Source of the DNA: Methyloversatilis sp. XJ19-49
GTDB taxonomy: Bacteria; Pseudomonadota; Gammaproteobacteria; Burkholderiales; Rhodocyclaceae
NCBI RefSeq assembly: GCF_024580145.1
Contig: NZ_JANINI010000009.1
Location: 62,001 to 126,000, forward strand
Direction of reading: 5' to 3'
DNA length: 64,000 nucleotides
Shown piece after piece: positions 6,907 through 16,093 of this stretch. The notes under the pieces were generated by a model. It saw only the letters and a program-made list of their open reading frames with translations. It did no database searches and was not told the DNA's origin. A program made the position numbers and the translations under genes. Position 1 is the stretch's first letter, and every line of letters starts with the position of its first letter.

Positions 6907-8834
6907 AGCGCTGTGATCTCCAGTAGATCTTGAGGGATGGCGACCGCGTAGCTGGCCGCCTGCGTCAGCGTGATGGGGTCACGCACAGCCGCCTCGATCT
7001 CCGGCGCCTGGACACTCAGGGCGTAGGGGTAGGCGGGCGCACCGGCGTCGAATTCAGATCCGGCTCGCGCGTTGGTGCTGAATCCGATCATCAGCGCCTC
7101 GTCGAACTCGGGCGCGCCGGACACCTGACCGACATACATGTCGCAGATGCACCCGTAGGCGGCAGATCCGGGCGCGGGCGTCGGATCAGTGGGCGCGGCA
7201 GGCGCGTCCGGTTCGTCGTCGTCCTGTAGCCCGACCGCCGAGAATCCTGAAATGGCGACGGCGAACTCCGTGTCGTGCTCGCCGGCGTCGATGTCCATCC
7301 GGTGCGTCAAGCCGATCACCTTCCCGAGCGCGCTCAGGCGCGGCGTATCGATCTCGATCCGCTGATTCAGGTCGATGCCAGCGTGCAGTGGCGTCATCGC
7401 AGAGACGTGCGTGTCTCGATGCGACGACAGGATCTCGTTGCGCGCTTGAGCGACCAGTGTCGCCGCCGCGTTCTGTGCAGCAGCTCGATCGGTTCGGCCA
7501 TCGCCACCGTAATCGAGGCTCACGTCACCTGTGGTCGGCAGCGTCAAGGCGGGCTCGGCATCGGATTCGAAAAGCCACGCGCCGTCGTCGAACTCGGCAT
7601 CGAGTACTGCACCGTCGAACGTAGCGCGCGAGAGTCCCAGCGCATCGATCGACGCCTGGGCAGCGACGTTCAGTCGGTATTCCTCGGTCACCCATTGAAC
7701 CCAGCGATTCGAGAACCGCGCCGCGAACCCGAGCGCCAGCTGCGGCGCGTCAGTGGCGCTGATCACCGTGTAGACGGTCCCGCCGCTGCCGCTCGACTCG
7801 TAGCTGCCGGGATCGACAGGGACGATGTTGATGTCGCCGCGCAGTTGCCAGCCGCTCATGCCGGACAGTGCTTGCTCGATCATCGCGCGGTTCGGAATGT
7901 CCAACCCCTGCGACGTGTATTGGTTGATCGTTCGTTCGAAATTGACGGACACGACACGGGCGCGCAGCCGCGGAAAGCGGTACTGCAGAACCGTCTCGAC
8001 CTCGTTACGGATGTTGGCCCGGCCCGCGAGCTCGACGCGCAGCGATCCATCGATGATCGAGCTCTCGGTCAGCGTCAGGATGGCGGCGCTGTCGATGGCC
8101 CACGGTGTGACGCGTGCCGACTGGTACGGATCGAGATCCAGCGACGCGGGGACGCTGGCCAGCCGCGCATCCGCGTACTGCAGCGTGTCGACAGGCTCGC
8201 CGCTGACCGCCTCGCTGTAGAAGCCGCCCACATTGGTATCGATCCACTCGCGGGGCAGACTGCGGACAACCTGCTGCAGCTGATCGGTGCATTCGAACGC
8301 GACGAGCTGCTCAGCCACGTCGAGATCCGGGACGTCGACAACGCCGGTGAAGAGGCGGCGCGCGTCGACAGCATTGCCGATCGAGTCCTGTTGCGCGATG
8401 TCGATGGTGACCGCCGCGCCGGTCCAGTCAGGCAGCGTCAGCGGACCCGGTGCGGGCCGCATGATGAAGCTCGCCGTGCGTGCCTCTCCCTCGTCCGCAT
8501 CGATGCGGATCTCGCCAGTTATGCGCTGGCTGACGTCGACACCGGCGAGCGTGACGACGGGCTGCCACTTCTGCGGGCTGGTGATGGTCGCGGACTGCAC
8601 GGTGATGTCGATCGATAGGCCAATGTCCAGCGCCTCGATCGCAACGATTCGAAACCCGAGCGAGATATCGGCGGCCTCGAGGACGACGACGTCGAAGCCG
8701 AGTGCGATATCCGCTGCTTCCACGACGACGATCTCGAAGCCCAGCGACACGGACGCACCCGAGGGCGGTGCGGGCTCAGGTGATCCTGGAGCCGCGCCGT
8801 AGGGTGTGGTCCCGTAGGGTGCTGCGCCGTACAT
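6903..8834 (-). CDS. Probable tail hub/baseplate protein with N-terminal 14-residue repeats
   Basis: 643 residues. It starts with a Tyr/Pro/Gly-rich segment (YGAAPYGTTPYGAAP). About four 14-residue repeats follow (SLGFEIVVVEAADI, ALGFDVVVLEAADI, SLGFRIVAIEALDI, GLSIDITVQSATI; residues ~30-85). The middle (VTLAGVDVSQRITGEIRIDADEGEARTA... RRLFTGVVDVPDLD) resembles the barrel-type hub domains found downstream of tape measures. The C-terminal part contains a Pro/Asp linker (PDAPAAPTDPTPAPG) and a short terminal domain with CICDMYVG. Position after the tape measure supports a hub or tail-tip role; the exact homology is inferred. Confidence 0.62.
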   Translation of the reverse strand: MYGAAPYGTTPYGAAPGSPEPAPPSGASVSLGFEIVVVEAADIALGFDVVVLEAADISLGFRIVAIEALDIGLSIDITVQSATITSPQKWQPVVTLAGVDVSQRITGEIRIDADEGEARTASFIMRPAPGPLTLPDWTGAAVTIDIAQQDSIGNAVDARRLFTGVVDVPDLDVAEQLVAFECTDQLQQVVRSLPREWIDTNVGGFYSEAVSGEPVDTLQYADARLASVPASLDLDPYQSARVTPWAIDSAAILTLTESSIIDGSLRVELAGRANIRNEVETVLQYRFPRLRARVVSVNFERTINQYTSQGLDIPNRAMIEQALSGMSGWQLRGDINIVPVDPGSYESSGSGGTVYTVISATDAPQLALGFAARFSNRWVQWVTEEYRLNVAAQASIDALGLSRATFDGAVLDAEFDDGAWLFESDAEPALTLPTTGDVSLDYGGDGRTDRAAAQNAAATLVAQARNEILSSHRDTHVSAMTPLHAGIDLNQRIEIDTPRLSALGKVIGLTHRMDIDAGEHDTEFAVAISGFSAVGLQDDDEPDAPAAPTDPTPAPGSAAYGCICDMYVGQVSGAPEFDEALMIGFSTNARAGSEFDAGAPAYPYALSVQAPEIEAAVRDPITLTQAASYAVAIPQDLLEITAL

Positions 8835-9760
8835 CAGGCGCCTCTTTGCTCAGTCGCGCGCACGGTCGCGGCCCAATACCAGGTTTCCCCGCTCGCCGCG
8901 CCCTGGGCGTTGACCTGAATCGTGTTGCTCACGACGGACAGGCTGCAGTCGCAGGTCAGGCCGCCGGAAATGTCGGTCTTCGCCTGTCCGATGATGGTCG
9001 GGGCACCGGCGCCGCTGCGCAGCACAAGTGCGCGGATCGTCGCGCCGTAGGCGCCGGCAGAGGGCGCGGTGCGCCGGCCGACTACCTGCACCTCAAGCAC
9101 ATACGCCGAAGATGCCGCGGGCGCGAAGCTGCCGGCGCCGTTCGTCACGGCGACCGATGTGGTGCCGGCGGAGGTGTTGCTGCCGGTGAAGTCGAGGGCG
9201 TGGCCGCGCGGGTTGCCGGTCTTGCCGTCGCCGCTGGTCACGGCGCCTGCTACCTGCGCAACGGTTCGTGCGCCGAGCGCGGTCGAGAAACTGGCGGAAG
9301 CGTTTGCTTGGCAGCCGAGCGCGGTCGAATACACGCTTCCCGCGGTGGCGGCCGCGCCTGCGGCAAGCGCGCCGTAAACTTCGGTTGTGATTTCAGGGCC
9401 GACGGAGTAGTTCGCGACGTCCGTTGCTGCAGTGGCCAGGATGGACGAAACCGCGAACGGCACGCAAAACAGTAGCCCCGTTCCTTCAGCGTCGATGTCG
9501 ATACGGCTGCCGGCATTGCTGCTGCGGATAACCAGGCGGCGGTCAAATATGTCGCCGATGCCGATATCCGTTGTTACGTCGCCGATGCCCTGTTCCCATT
9601 GTCCCAGCGCGTCGGTTATCAGGTAGGGCATTTCAAAAATGTCAGCCACTCCGGCGGCGGCGCGGTAGGTTTGCAGACCGGCCAGCGCCGCGCCGAGTGC
9701 CATCACGCGGTCAGTTCCTGCACTGTCTATCGCCTGGCCGACTCGATCGAATATTCGCAT
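8834..9760 (-). CDS. Phage tail-region protein with a YadA-head-like segment
   Basis: 308 residues. The middle contains STALGCQANASASFSTALGA, the S-x-A-x-G spacing seen in the left-handed beta-roll of YadA-type trimeric adhesin heads. The N-terminus is alpha/beta (MALGAALAGLQTYRAAAGVADIFE) and the C-terminus is a beta domain (YVLEVQVVGRRTAPSAGAYG...). Such segments suggest a trimeric tail-associated protein. It touches the downstream hub-like gene (shared base 8834) and lies 1 bp from its upstream neighbour. Confidence 0.58.
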   Translation of the reverse strand: MRIFDRVGQAIDSAGTDRVMALGAALAGLQTYRAAAGVADIFEMPYLITDALGQWEQGIGDVTTDIGIGDIFDRRLVIRSSNAGSRIDIDAEGTGLLFCVPFAVSSILATAATDVANYSVGPEITTEVYGALAAGAAATAGSVYSTALGCQANASASFSTALGARTVAQVAGAVTSGDGKTGNPRGHALDFTGSNTSAGTTSVAVTNGAGSFAPAASSAYVLEVQVVGRRTAPSAGAYGATIRALVLRSGAGAPTIIGQAKTDISGGLTCDCSLSVVSNTIQVNAQGAASGETWYWAATVRATEQRGA

Positions 9761-9761
9761 G

Positions 9762-10292
9762 TCACTTTTCCTCGGTGTTCAAGGCCCATCCCGATACGCC
9801 GCTGGCACTGTCCGTTGTGTGCTCAGGCGGGTCAGCAATGACGACCAGCTGCGGGAAGTAGATGACGCTGTAGCCCACAGCACCGGCCACGGCGACGAGC
9901 GTTGCCGTGTGCGAGGCGATCGAAATCGATGTCTGGACCTCGTTGCCGTTGGCCAGGTGAGCGCGTGCCGTCGGGAGGTACGGCGCATCGGTTCGGCGCG
10001 CGACCGGCAGTGCGATGACGTTGCTGTTGCTCAGCACCGAGTGCGGCTCGCCGCACTTCAGGACAAGGCCGGCCGGGTTGTCCCAGTCAAGGGCATCGAC
10101 GCCCAGCGGGCACCAGCCCTCGCCGGACAGCTGAACAGCCAGCTTTCGGTAGTGGGTCTGCTTTAGGGCGTCGCCGTTCATCATCCGGCGCAGCGAAGAG
10201 CCGCCAGGCAGAGGAGCGATGCGCTGCTGGATGTCGCCGGCCACGGTGTATGGCACCGCGATTCCGCCGAGCTCGAATGCGATTCCGTTCAT
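9762..10292 (-). CDS. Phage tail protein downstream of tape measure, unknown
   Basis: 176 residues, beta-rich, with a GEGWCPLGVDALDW motif. Immediate overlap (4 bp) with the tape-measure gene suggests a distal-tail or minor-tail role by position. No domain recognised. Confidence 0.55.
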   Translation of the reverse strand: MNGIAFELGGIAVPYTVAGDIQQRIAPLPGGSSLRRMMNGDALKQTHYRKLAVQLSGEGWCPLGVDALDWDNPAGLVLKCGEPHSVLSNSNVIALPVARRTDAPYLPTARAHLANGNEVQTSISIASHTATLVAVAGAVGYSVIYFPQLVVIADPPEHTTDSASGVSGWALNTEEK

Positions 10293-12667
10293 CGGCCGGT
10301 CTTTCTCGCTTCGCGACGCAGCTCGCGCGCAAGCGTCGCCGCGGTGCGCCGCTCGACACGCGCCGTGACTGGTGTCATGCCGGGGAAGTTGAAGGTCGCA
10401 GACACCGTGCCGGGCGAGTCATTCGCAGCGGCGCGGATGCCAGGCGTAACTGGCCCGCCGTCGGCGAATCGAGGCAGCTGCATCGAGTTGAGCCGGTGCA
10501 TGAAGTCGTCGCCGTAGTGGCGTGAGGCCTTGGCGTTGACCATCCATTCGCCCGGGCTACCCCACAGCAGCAGGTTGTCGCTTCGATCGCTACCCGGGCC
10601 GCTCAGCTTGCCGCCAGATGCGAAGGCAGGAAGTGCGGCGGTCGCTTCGGCAGGCGTACCGGTGGCCGCGACCGTCTGAACCGTGACGGTGACAGTCTTG
10701 TCCGGTATGGCAGCGAGCCTTTCGGTCAGAAGCTGGATCTGCTTCTCGGCTTCGGCGATATCCGTCTGCAGGGACACCGGCTTCGCAAGCTCCGCTTTCA
10801 CTGCGGTAATGCGTTCCTCAGCCAGCTTGATCTGTTGCTGGATCGAGACGGCAATGGCTTCAAGGTCAGCTGCTTCGCGCTCTTTGGCCTGCGCCTGCGC
10901 TTCGCTGATCGTCTCCTGCACACGAGACAGGTCTTCCAGGGCACGCGCTGCGTCGTCGTCGTCCTGAATGGCATCGGCTGCCCGCTCGGCTCGCTCGGCC
11001 AACTTCGCGGCATCGGCCGCCAGCCGTGCCGCTTTCTTCAGGTCGCCATCCCGTGCCGCTGACTGTGCACGGCCTGCTGTGAGCGTCGCCTGCGACGTCA
11101 GGCTGCTCGCGTTCCGTCGGTTCAGGTCTTCGCGTTCGCTGTCGGACAGGCCACGCGCGCGGCGAGATACCGCGCGATCGCGCAGGTCGGTGCCGGCGTT
11201 CGCGCCCTCGGATCGGATGCTTGCAGCTTCCTCTCGCGCCTTGCGCGCATCGTCGATCGTCTTCAAGTAGGCGTCGCGCAGCTTGTCGGCGCCGGCCTCC
11301 TCCGCCTTGAGCCGCTCTTTCAGCGCCTGCTCGGCGATCTTGTTGCGCTCCTCGGCGAGCTGCTTCTCGCCCTTCAGGATGTCGGCTGAGGCCTCGCCGG
11401 CTGCCACCTTGCGGAGGTTCTCCAGCTTGGCGCGCTTCTCGGCCAGATCCTGCTCGATCTCGACACGCGCGTTGCCGTTGTCGCGTGCGTTGCGAAGGCG
11501 GTTTCGCTGAGCCGACAAGGGCTCATCGAGGATGGCGCGTACTTGTTCGTCGATCGCACGGTATGTCGCCAACGCGCCGTCGAGATCACCGGTCAGCGCC
11601 TGTTGAATGGCGAGCGTGTAGCCGGCAATCCCGGAGCCGACGACCCTGAACAGTCGCGATATCCCGTCGATCGAATCGACGGTGAACTGGATCAGCGGAA
11701 CGAGCGTGTCGGTCAGGAAAGGCTGCAGGCGCTCCAGTCCGTCTGCCAGCTCGACAATTGCTCCAGCCAAGTCGGCTGACGCGCCGGACGCTTCGTCGGT
11801 GCGGCCGACGAACAGCAGCAGGCTGTTCGATGCCACGTTGCCCGCCTGAGCGACCGTGAGATTGATCTCGGCAAAGTCGGCAGCGACGCTGTCCTTGACC
11901 TTCTCCATCGCCCGCGCGAACTGCTCGGCCGTGATCTCGCCGGCTTGCGCAAGCTCCTTAAGCTTACCGACAGGCACGCCGAGACCATCAGCCAATGCCA
12001 CTGCCAGCGGGCGCGCCTGCTCGAGAATGCTGTTCAGCTCTTCGCCGCGAAGCTCGTTCGCGCCGAGACCTTGCGCGAGCTGCTGCAGGGCGGCGCTGGT
12101 CGCTTGCGCCGATGAGCCACTGGTCGCCAGGGCCTGCGACACGACGCGAAGAACGCCGACCGTGCGTTCGCTACCGATTCCGACGGCGTTCAGGCTCGGC
12201 GCAACGCTGGCGTACAGATCGACGATGTCATTGAGCGGCGCACGTGTCTCGCGCGCCAGTGCAATCAGCTGGGTTTGTACCTGCCGGAAGTCGCCTGTGT
12301 CCTTCGTCGCGACTCGCAACCGTCCCGAAAGCTGCGAGTACGAGTCAGCGAGCGTAACCAGTTCGCGGACGCCCAGCGCACCCACCGTCGCACCGAAGAT
12401 GTTCCTGACGCTCGCGCGAAGGCCGTCGAGCTGCTTCGTCAGGCTGCCGACACCGATGTCGCTGAGGCCGCGCCGGCCTTCTTCCGCGGTCTTCTTCAGA
12501 TCCGAACGTAGGCCCTGGAGCTCGTTGCGCAGCGTGGCAACGCCCGCATCGCCGAATGAAGCCTGCGCATTGCGGCCGGCCTGCTGAAAGTCGGTTCGAA
12601 GACCCTGCAGCGCTGACCGGATCTCCGCCAGGTCGGCGGACACCTTGAACGAGATATCACCGGCCAT
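10289..12667 (-). CDS. Tail tape measure protein
   Basis: About 792 residues from the ATG at 12667, which has GGAG 8-12 nt upstream. It begins MAGDISFKVSADLAEIRSAL, as in lambda-like tape measures. Residues ~100-250 contain a tape-measure domain (QTQLIALARETRAPLNDIVD...ALATSGSSAQATSAALQQLAQG). A long coiled coil follows (KAKLENLRKVAAGEASADILKGEKQLAEE...). The end carries a small domain after FASGGKLSGPGSDRSD. Together with the G/GT chaperone just upstream this identifies it. Its length sets tail length; this size implies a medium-length flexible tail. Confidence 0.88.
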   Translation of the reverse strand: MAGDISFKVSADLAEIRSALQGLRTDFQQAGRNAQASFGDAGVATLRNELQGLRSDLKKTAEEGRRGLSDIGVGSLTKQLDGLRASVRNIFGATVGALGVRELVTLADSYSQLSGRLRVATKDTGDFRQVQTQLIALARETRAPLNDIVDLYASVAPSLNAVGIGSERTVGVLRVVSQALATSGSSAQATSAALQQLAQGLGANELRGEELNSILEQARPLAVALADGLGVPVGKLKELAQAGEITAEQFARAMEKVKDSVAADFAEINLTVAQAGNVASNSLLLFVGRTDEASGASADLAGAIVELADGLERLQPFLTDTLVPLIQFTVDSIDGISRLFRVVGSGIAGYTLAIQQALTGDLDGALATYRAIDEQVRAILDEPLSAQRNRLRNARDNGNARVEIEQDLAEKRAKLENLRKVAAGEASADILKGEKQLAEERNKIAEQALKERLKAEEAGADKLRDAYLKTIDDARKAREEAASIRSEGANAGTDLRDRAVSRRARGLSDSEREDLNRRNASSLTSQATLTAGRAQSAARDGDLKKAARLAADAAKLAERAERAADAIQDDDDAARALEDLSRVQETISEAQAQAKEREAADLEAIAVSIQQQIKLAEERITAVKAELAKPVSLQTDIAEAEKQIQLLTERLAAIPDKTVTVTVQTVAATGTPAEATAALPAFASGGKLSGPGSDRSDNLLLWGSPGEWMVNAKASRHYGDDFMHRLNSMQLPRFADGGPVTPGIRAAANDSPGTVSATFNFPGMTPVTARVERRTAATLARELRREARKTGR

Positions 12668-13273
12668 TTGCGGCGTTCTCCAGGTCCGAGGTGAAGCGGC
12701 GCCAAGCGTCCTTGTTGCCGTTCGTCGCAATACGAATCGCGGTTCCGATCCGTAGCGCACGCCGCGCTTCCTCGCGAGCAATCGCGCGCCTGTAGCCTTC
12801 GACTTGAGCCAGGGTGTAGTTCATGGCGTCTGCCCGGGTGTGTCCGTTGTTGAGCAGTGACTGGATTACGTCGAACCAGTCCGGCTCCCGGCCAGGTGCG
12901 CGACGCGCGCCAGCAGTTCCGGGTTCATCCGGCGCGCGAAAAAATCCCGGTTCACGCCGATGACGGCGGCGATCACTGCGATGAACTCGTCGGGAGGAAG
13001 TGCAGCGATGCTCTTCGCGTCCTGACGGGTGGCCACGGCGCACGCTTCGATGATGGCGTCGCCGTGCTCCGCGATATGGAACAGCATCGAGTCGGGATCC
13101 GTGCCGTCGGCCACCGCGAGCAGCAGGCCGCCGCACTGTCGGATTGCGCGGGCGAATGCCGGCAGTTGTCCGATGCGCAGCGGCTCGACAGTGATGTCTC
13201 CGGCCGATGTCGGAACGGTGCGGATGTCGCTCGGCTCGATCGCCTCCAGCGGCTTCTGCTCGGTGTTGTTCAT
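12657..13273 (-). CDS. Tail assembly chaperone, GT-type -1 frameshift product
   Basis: The reading frame that takes over at the slippery site encodes RAPDEPGTAGARRAPG, then WFDVIQSLLNNGHTRADAMNYT and ...WRRFTSDLENAANGR, stopping at 12657. This ending has gpT character and overlaps the tape-measure start by 11 bp. The T frame has no convincing start of its own, so it is expressed only by -1 shifting from the G gene. Total product about 205 residues. Confidence 0.75.
12866..13273 (-). CDS. Tail assembly chaperone, G-type product
   Basis: 135 residues (MNNTEQKPLEAIEPSDIRTV...). It lies between tail tube and tape measure, the fixed position of gpG-type chaperones, which keep the tape measure soluble during tail assembly. 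A canonical slippery heptamer near its 3' end (12938-12944) permits a -1 shift into the next frame. Confidence 0.78.
   Translation of the reverse strand: MNNTEQKPLEAIEPSDIRTVPTSAGDITVEPLRIGQLPAFARAIRQCGGLLLAVADGTDPDSMLFHIAEHGDAIIEACAVATRQDAKSIAALPPDEFIAVIAAVIGVNRDFFARRMNPELLARVAHLAGSRTGST
12938..12944 (-). promoter_or_regulatory. -1 slippery heptamer T TTT TTC in the tail chaperone gene
   Basis: In the G frame the codons read GAT TTT TTC (Asp-Phe-Phe), so T TTT TTC has the X XXY YYZ phase. The downstream T frame is exactly -1. GC-rich sequence follows immediately (GCGCGCCGG), able to form a stimulating structure. Confidence 0.8.
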
Positions 13274-13362
13274 GTTGGGGTCCGGTGAAAAAAGGGGCCG
13301 GCGCCGTGGTCAGCAGCGCCGGCAGAATTCCGCGGGGTCCAATCCGCGGCAGGAGGTTTCCG

Positions 13363-14274
13363 TCAGCGCTCGATGTCGGCCTTGAAGTACTGCGAGATAC
13401 CGACGCCGGTCTTCGTGGTGTCCTTCAGGAGCTTTCCGGTCACGTCGAGCGCGGCGTATTCGTCGCTGAGCAGTCCGACGGCCTGGGCGACGCCCGGCTT
13501 GTAGCGGAAGGCTTCCAGGCGCGTGCGCTTGCCGCTTCGCGCCTCGTTGAGGCCGTCGAATACGACTTCGTACTCTTCGCCGCTGGTCACCAGTGCCTGC
13601 ACGACGTCCGTGTCGACGCTGGTGTAGGCAGCGGTCCACGTCTCGCCGGCCACAACACGACCATCGAGCACGATGATTCCGCCCGGACGGATGTCGTAGT
13701 CGGTGCCGGCCACCAACGTTGCGCGGCTCACGCAGGTCAGCACGGCAGTACCGTCAGTCACGGTTTCGCCGATCGCCGTCGGGAAGGTCGGAGCGCTTCC
13801 GCCGGTGGTGCCGGCCGTGGTGACCTTGTAGAGGAAGCCATTCGGCGTTGCCGGGACGATGTACTCACCCAGCGTGACCGGATCGGTCGTTGCGTGTGTC
13901 GTGCTTGCAGGCGGTGCGATGGTCGGCGCAGGCGACGAAGCCGGCAGATGTGAGAAGGGGCTGTACTGGCCGGGCCCGACTGCAATCGATTCGCCGGTGA
14001 TCGCCTCGCCTTCGTAAGCGCTCGTCGCGCCGTACAGCGCACGCGCCAGATTCTCGGGGCTCAGCTCAGCAGCAATGATCTGAAGCGCGCACGACTCGAT
14101 CCGGCGCACTTCGTTGAAGGTTCCGCCGCCCGGCTGCGTGCGGTCGGGCTTGGTGATCTCCTGCTCGGTCGTGTTGATGTTCACGCCATCGCAGTTGCCT
14201 ACTTCGATGAATCCGCCGGTGCTGCCGATCTTGCGCAGGTAGATTCGGCCGGAGCCGATGTAGCTGTAATCCAT
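13363..14274 (-). CDS. Major tail tube protein
   Basis: 303 residues. The N-terminus (MDYSYIGSGRIYLRKIGS) and the pattern ALQIIAAELSPENLARALYGA fit siphovirus tail-tube subunits. An extra Thr/Pro/Gly-rich insertion of about 90 residues in the middle (SSPAPTIAPPASTTHATTDPVTL...) resembles the surface Ig- or fibre-like decorations seen on some tube proteins. It precedes the G/GT chaperone. A 74-bp gap with a stem separates the two. Confidence 0.8.
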   Translation of the reverse strand: MDYSYIGSGRIYLRKIGSTGGFIEVGNCDGVNINTTEQEITKPDRTQPGGGTFNEVRRIESCALQIIAAELSPENLARALYGATSAYEGEAITGESIAVGPGQYSPFSHLPASSPAPTIAPPASTTHATTDPVTLGEYIVPATPNGFLYKVTTAGTTGGSAPTFPTAIGETVTDGTAVLTCVSRATLVAGTDYDIRPGGIIVLDGRVVAGETWTAAYTSVDTDVVQALVTSGEEYEVVFDGLNEARSGKRTRLEAFRYKPGVAQAVGLLSDEYAALDVTGKLLKDTTKTGVGISQYFKADIER

Positions 14275-14286
14275 CGTCGTGTCCTC

Positions 14287-14724
14287 TCAGGTGTCATGGT
14301 CGCCACGCATCGTGGCCGTGTGGGTGAAGATCAGCGGTAACCAGCAGTACCCCGATTCAAACTCAGGGCCGGGTGACTCAGACAGCTGCAGATATTTGCC
14401 TTGGCCAAGATGGAAGCCAGCCAAGGCGCAGATGACGCTCGCTGCAAGGCGGCCGGCTTCGACCTTCGCCGCATGGTTGTCGCCGGCGCCGATCGCGGAC
14501 TCGGCTGAGCACACGATCACCCACTCGTGACGGACCTGAACTACACGTCCGTTCTGTGATCCCTCGCCTGTTGGGGTGAGGCCGTCATAGGCGACGAAGA
14601 CTGCTGGCGACAGCTGACGCAGTTCAGGCTTCTGGTCTGCCTGGTCGAGTGCGAGAACGTGAACACCGTCGGCAAGCTTGCTGCGCAGTCGCGCGAGGAT
14701 GGTCTGTTCGTGTTCGGCAAACAT
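14287..14724 (-). CDS. Gp37-like (DUF1834) protein, probable tail terminator
   Basis: 145 residues. VHVLALDQADQKPELRQLSPAVFVAYDG and the VRHEWVIVCSAE strand fit the Mu gp37/DUF1834 family. Position between the G-like morphogenesis gene and the tube gene suits the protein that caps the tail tube before head joining. It overlaps its upstream neighbour by one base. Confidence 0.72.
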   Translation of the reverse strand: MFAEHEQTILARLRSKLADGVHVLALDQADQKPELRQLSPAVFVAYDGLTPTGEGSQNGRVVQVRHEWVIVCSAESAIGAGDNHAAKVEAGRLAASVICALAGFHLGQGKYLQLSESPGPEFESGYCWLPLIFTHTATMRGDHDT

Positions 14725-15317
14725 CAGCTGGCCTTTCTGAGTAGGAACGCTCGAATGCGGGCAACGATGCTGGTCACCCAGGAGGTGGGCAGCGCGAGGA
14801 TTCCGGTCTTATCGAGGGGCAGGAACGCGCGGCGTGGAATGACTGACTTCTTGGCGAAGATCAGTGCACCGTTCGGCCCGGGGAAGATCAGGTACTTGCC
14901 CTTCTTCGGCAGGATCACGGCGCCGAACTGATGAACAGCTGCGATGCTCGCGCCGCTTTTCGCGCGCAGGTTCGTGCCGACGGTGACGCCATCGGGAGCG
15001 GCCTGGTACGTGATGCTTCGCTGTAGCCGGCCGGTGTCGCGCAGCGGCTGTCCAGCGCGGCCGGATCGATTCGCCTGGGCTTGTCTCCGACCGGTGCGAC
15101 TGATCTTTCCGCCGTCGTCGGATCTGCGCAGCCCACGAAACTTCAGGGGTGCCCACTGCTGGCCGTACGGATCCCGCGAGAACTTGAAGCCAAGGTCAAT
15201 CAGCGTCTTCAGACCCGCTCCGACGCTGTCGTAGAGCTCGGCTGACTGTCCCGCGGAAATGAGGCGCTGCAGCTTCTTCTGGGCGCCGTCGCCATCGACA
15301 TCGACCGTGACGCTCAT
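14724..15317 (-). CDS. Mu G-like virion morphogenesis (tail completion) protein
   Basis: 197 residues with the family pattern: an N-terminal beta strand (MSVTVDVDGDG), LYDSVGAGLKTLID, FSRDPYGQQWAPLK, LRDTGRLQRSITYQ and AAVHQFGAVI. These motifs define the phage virion morphogenesis family (Mu gpG), minor proteins needed to complete or join head and tail. Confidence 0.82.
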   Translation of the reverse strand: MSVTVDVDGDGAQKKLQRLISAGQSAELYDSVGAGLKTLIDLGFKFSRDPYGQQWAPLKFRGLRRSDDGGKISRTGRRQAQANRSGRAGQPLRDTGRLQRSITYQAAPDGVTVGTNLRAKSGASIAAVHQFGAVILPKKGKYLIFPGPNGALIFAKKSVIPRRAFLPLDKTGILALPTSWVTSIVARIRAFLLRKAS

Positions 15318-15326
15318 GACTGAGCC

Positions 15327-15752
15327 TCAGTAGCCGCAAAGCTTGTCGGCGGTGAAGATCCGTTCCGGTGCGAAGGCGGCCGTCTTGATCGACTGCACCG
15401 GTTGAGCGTCTCCGGTGATTGCGTCAGGTGGCAACGTCAGCAGACCCTGCGCGAACATCTTCAGCTGGTCCAGCGCGTCGTCGTACCGGTCCCTCACCTC
15501 TTGCGGGGCGTTTCGATGCCAGAGCTTGAATCTGGCCACGTCGCACGCGATGGTGACCAGCACGGCCGGGACGCTGGCCAGCGGCAGCGAGTAACGGGCC
15601 GAGAGGTGTGCGTTGATCAGCGCATCGGCGTCAGCGATTGCCCGCTCGGTCACCTCGGTGTCGGGCTGGCCAGTGCGAAGCGGGTCGCTCAGCTGGTCGA
15701 TCTCGACGTCGCCGAATCGCTTCCTCAGCTCGTTCTCGTCTGTGTAGGCCAT
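15327..15752 (-). CDS. Mu gp36-like (DUF1320) protein
   Basis: 141 residues from ATG 15752 (MAYTDENELRKRFGDVEIDQL). The run TEVTERAIADADALINAHLSARYSLPL and AVLVTIACDVARFKLW is the DUF1320 signature. In Mu-like phages this gene sits with gp37 and G and probably encodes a head-tail connector. Confidence 0.8.
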   Translation of the reverse strand: MAYTDENELRKRFGDVEIDQLSDPLRTGQPDTEVTERAIADADALINAHLSARYSLPLASVPAVLVTIACDVARFKLWHRNAPQEVRDRYDDALDQLKMFAQGLLTLPPDAITGDAQPVQSIKTAAFAPERIFTADKLCGY

Positions 15753-15760
15753 GGCGTCGG

Positions 15761-16093
15761 TTACCTGTTCGCGCAGCGGATGGTGATGGAGCGCTCGTCC
15801 GTGCGGCCCTGCGCAGTCGTGATGCGGCAGGCCGCACGGTAGGTCGCGCCAGCGGTGCCGCCCGACAGCCACGCCGTCGTGAGCGTGCCCGCAGCGCATA
15901 TCAGTGACGCGCCATGCGAGGGCGTCGGCGCGATCGTGATGGGCGCCGCATTGACCGCACTGCTATCCAGCGTGATGCCGTCCGGGACTGTCCAATCGGC
16001 AGCGGTGACGTTGTCGCCATTGGCCAGCCAGTCGCCCCAGTAGATCGAGTAGTCGACGACGGCTTCGGGGTCTTTCAGGAAGTGGCCGTTCAT
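15761..16093 (-). CDS. Small virion protein next to the repeat fibre, unknown
   Basis: 110 residues from ATG 16093, overlapping the fibre gene's stop by 4 bp. It contains KDPEAVVDYSIYWGDWLANGD and a C-terminal Ig-like pattern (TAWLSGGTAGATYRAACRITT...GRTDERSITIRC). This resembles small phage proteins of the 'D-Y-x-x-DW' type that accompany fibres. Function unknown. Confidence 0.62.
   Translation of the reverse strand: MNGHFLKDPEAVVDYSIYWGDWLANGDNVTAADWTVPDGITLDSSAVNAAPITIAPTPSHGASLICAAGTLTTAWLSGGTAGATYRAACRITTAQGRTDERSITIRCANR

Noticed and set aside
7275-8618. 447-codon plus-strand open frame opposite the hub-like gene
   Set aside because: Composition (His/Arg/Asp rich, no domain) is typical of an antisense shadow in GC-rich DNA; the minus gene is coupled to both neighbours by overlaps.
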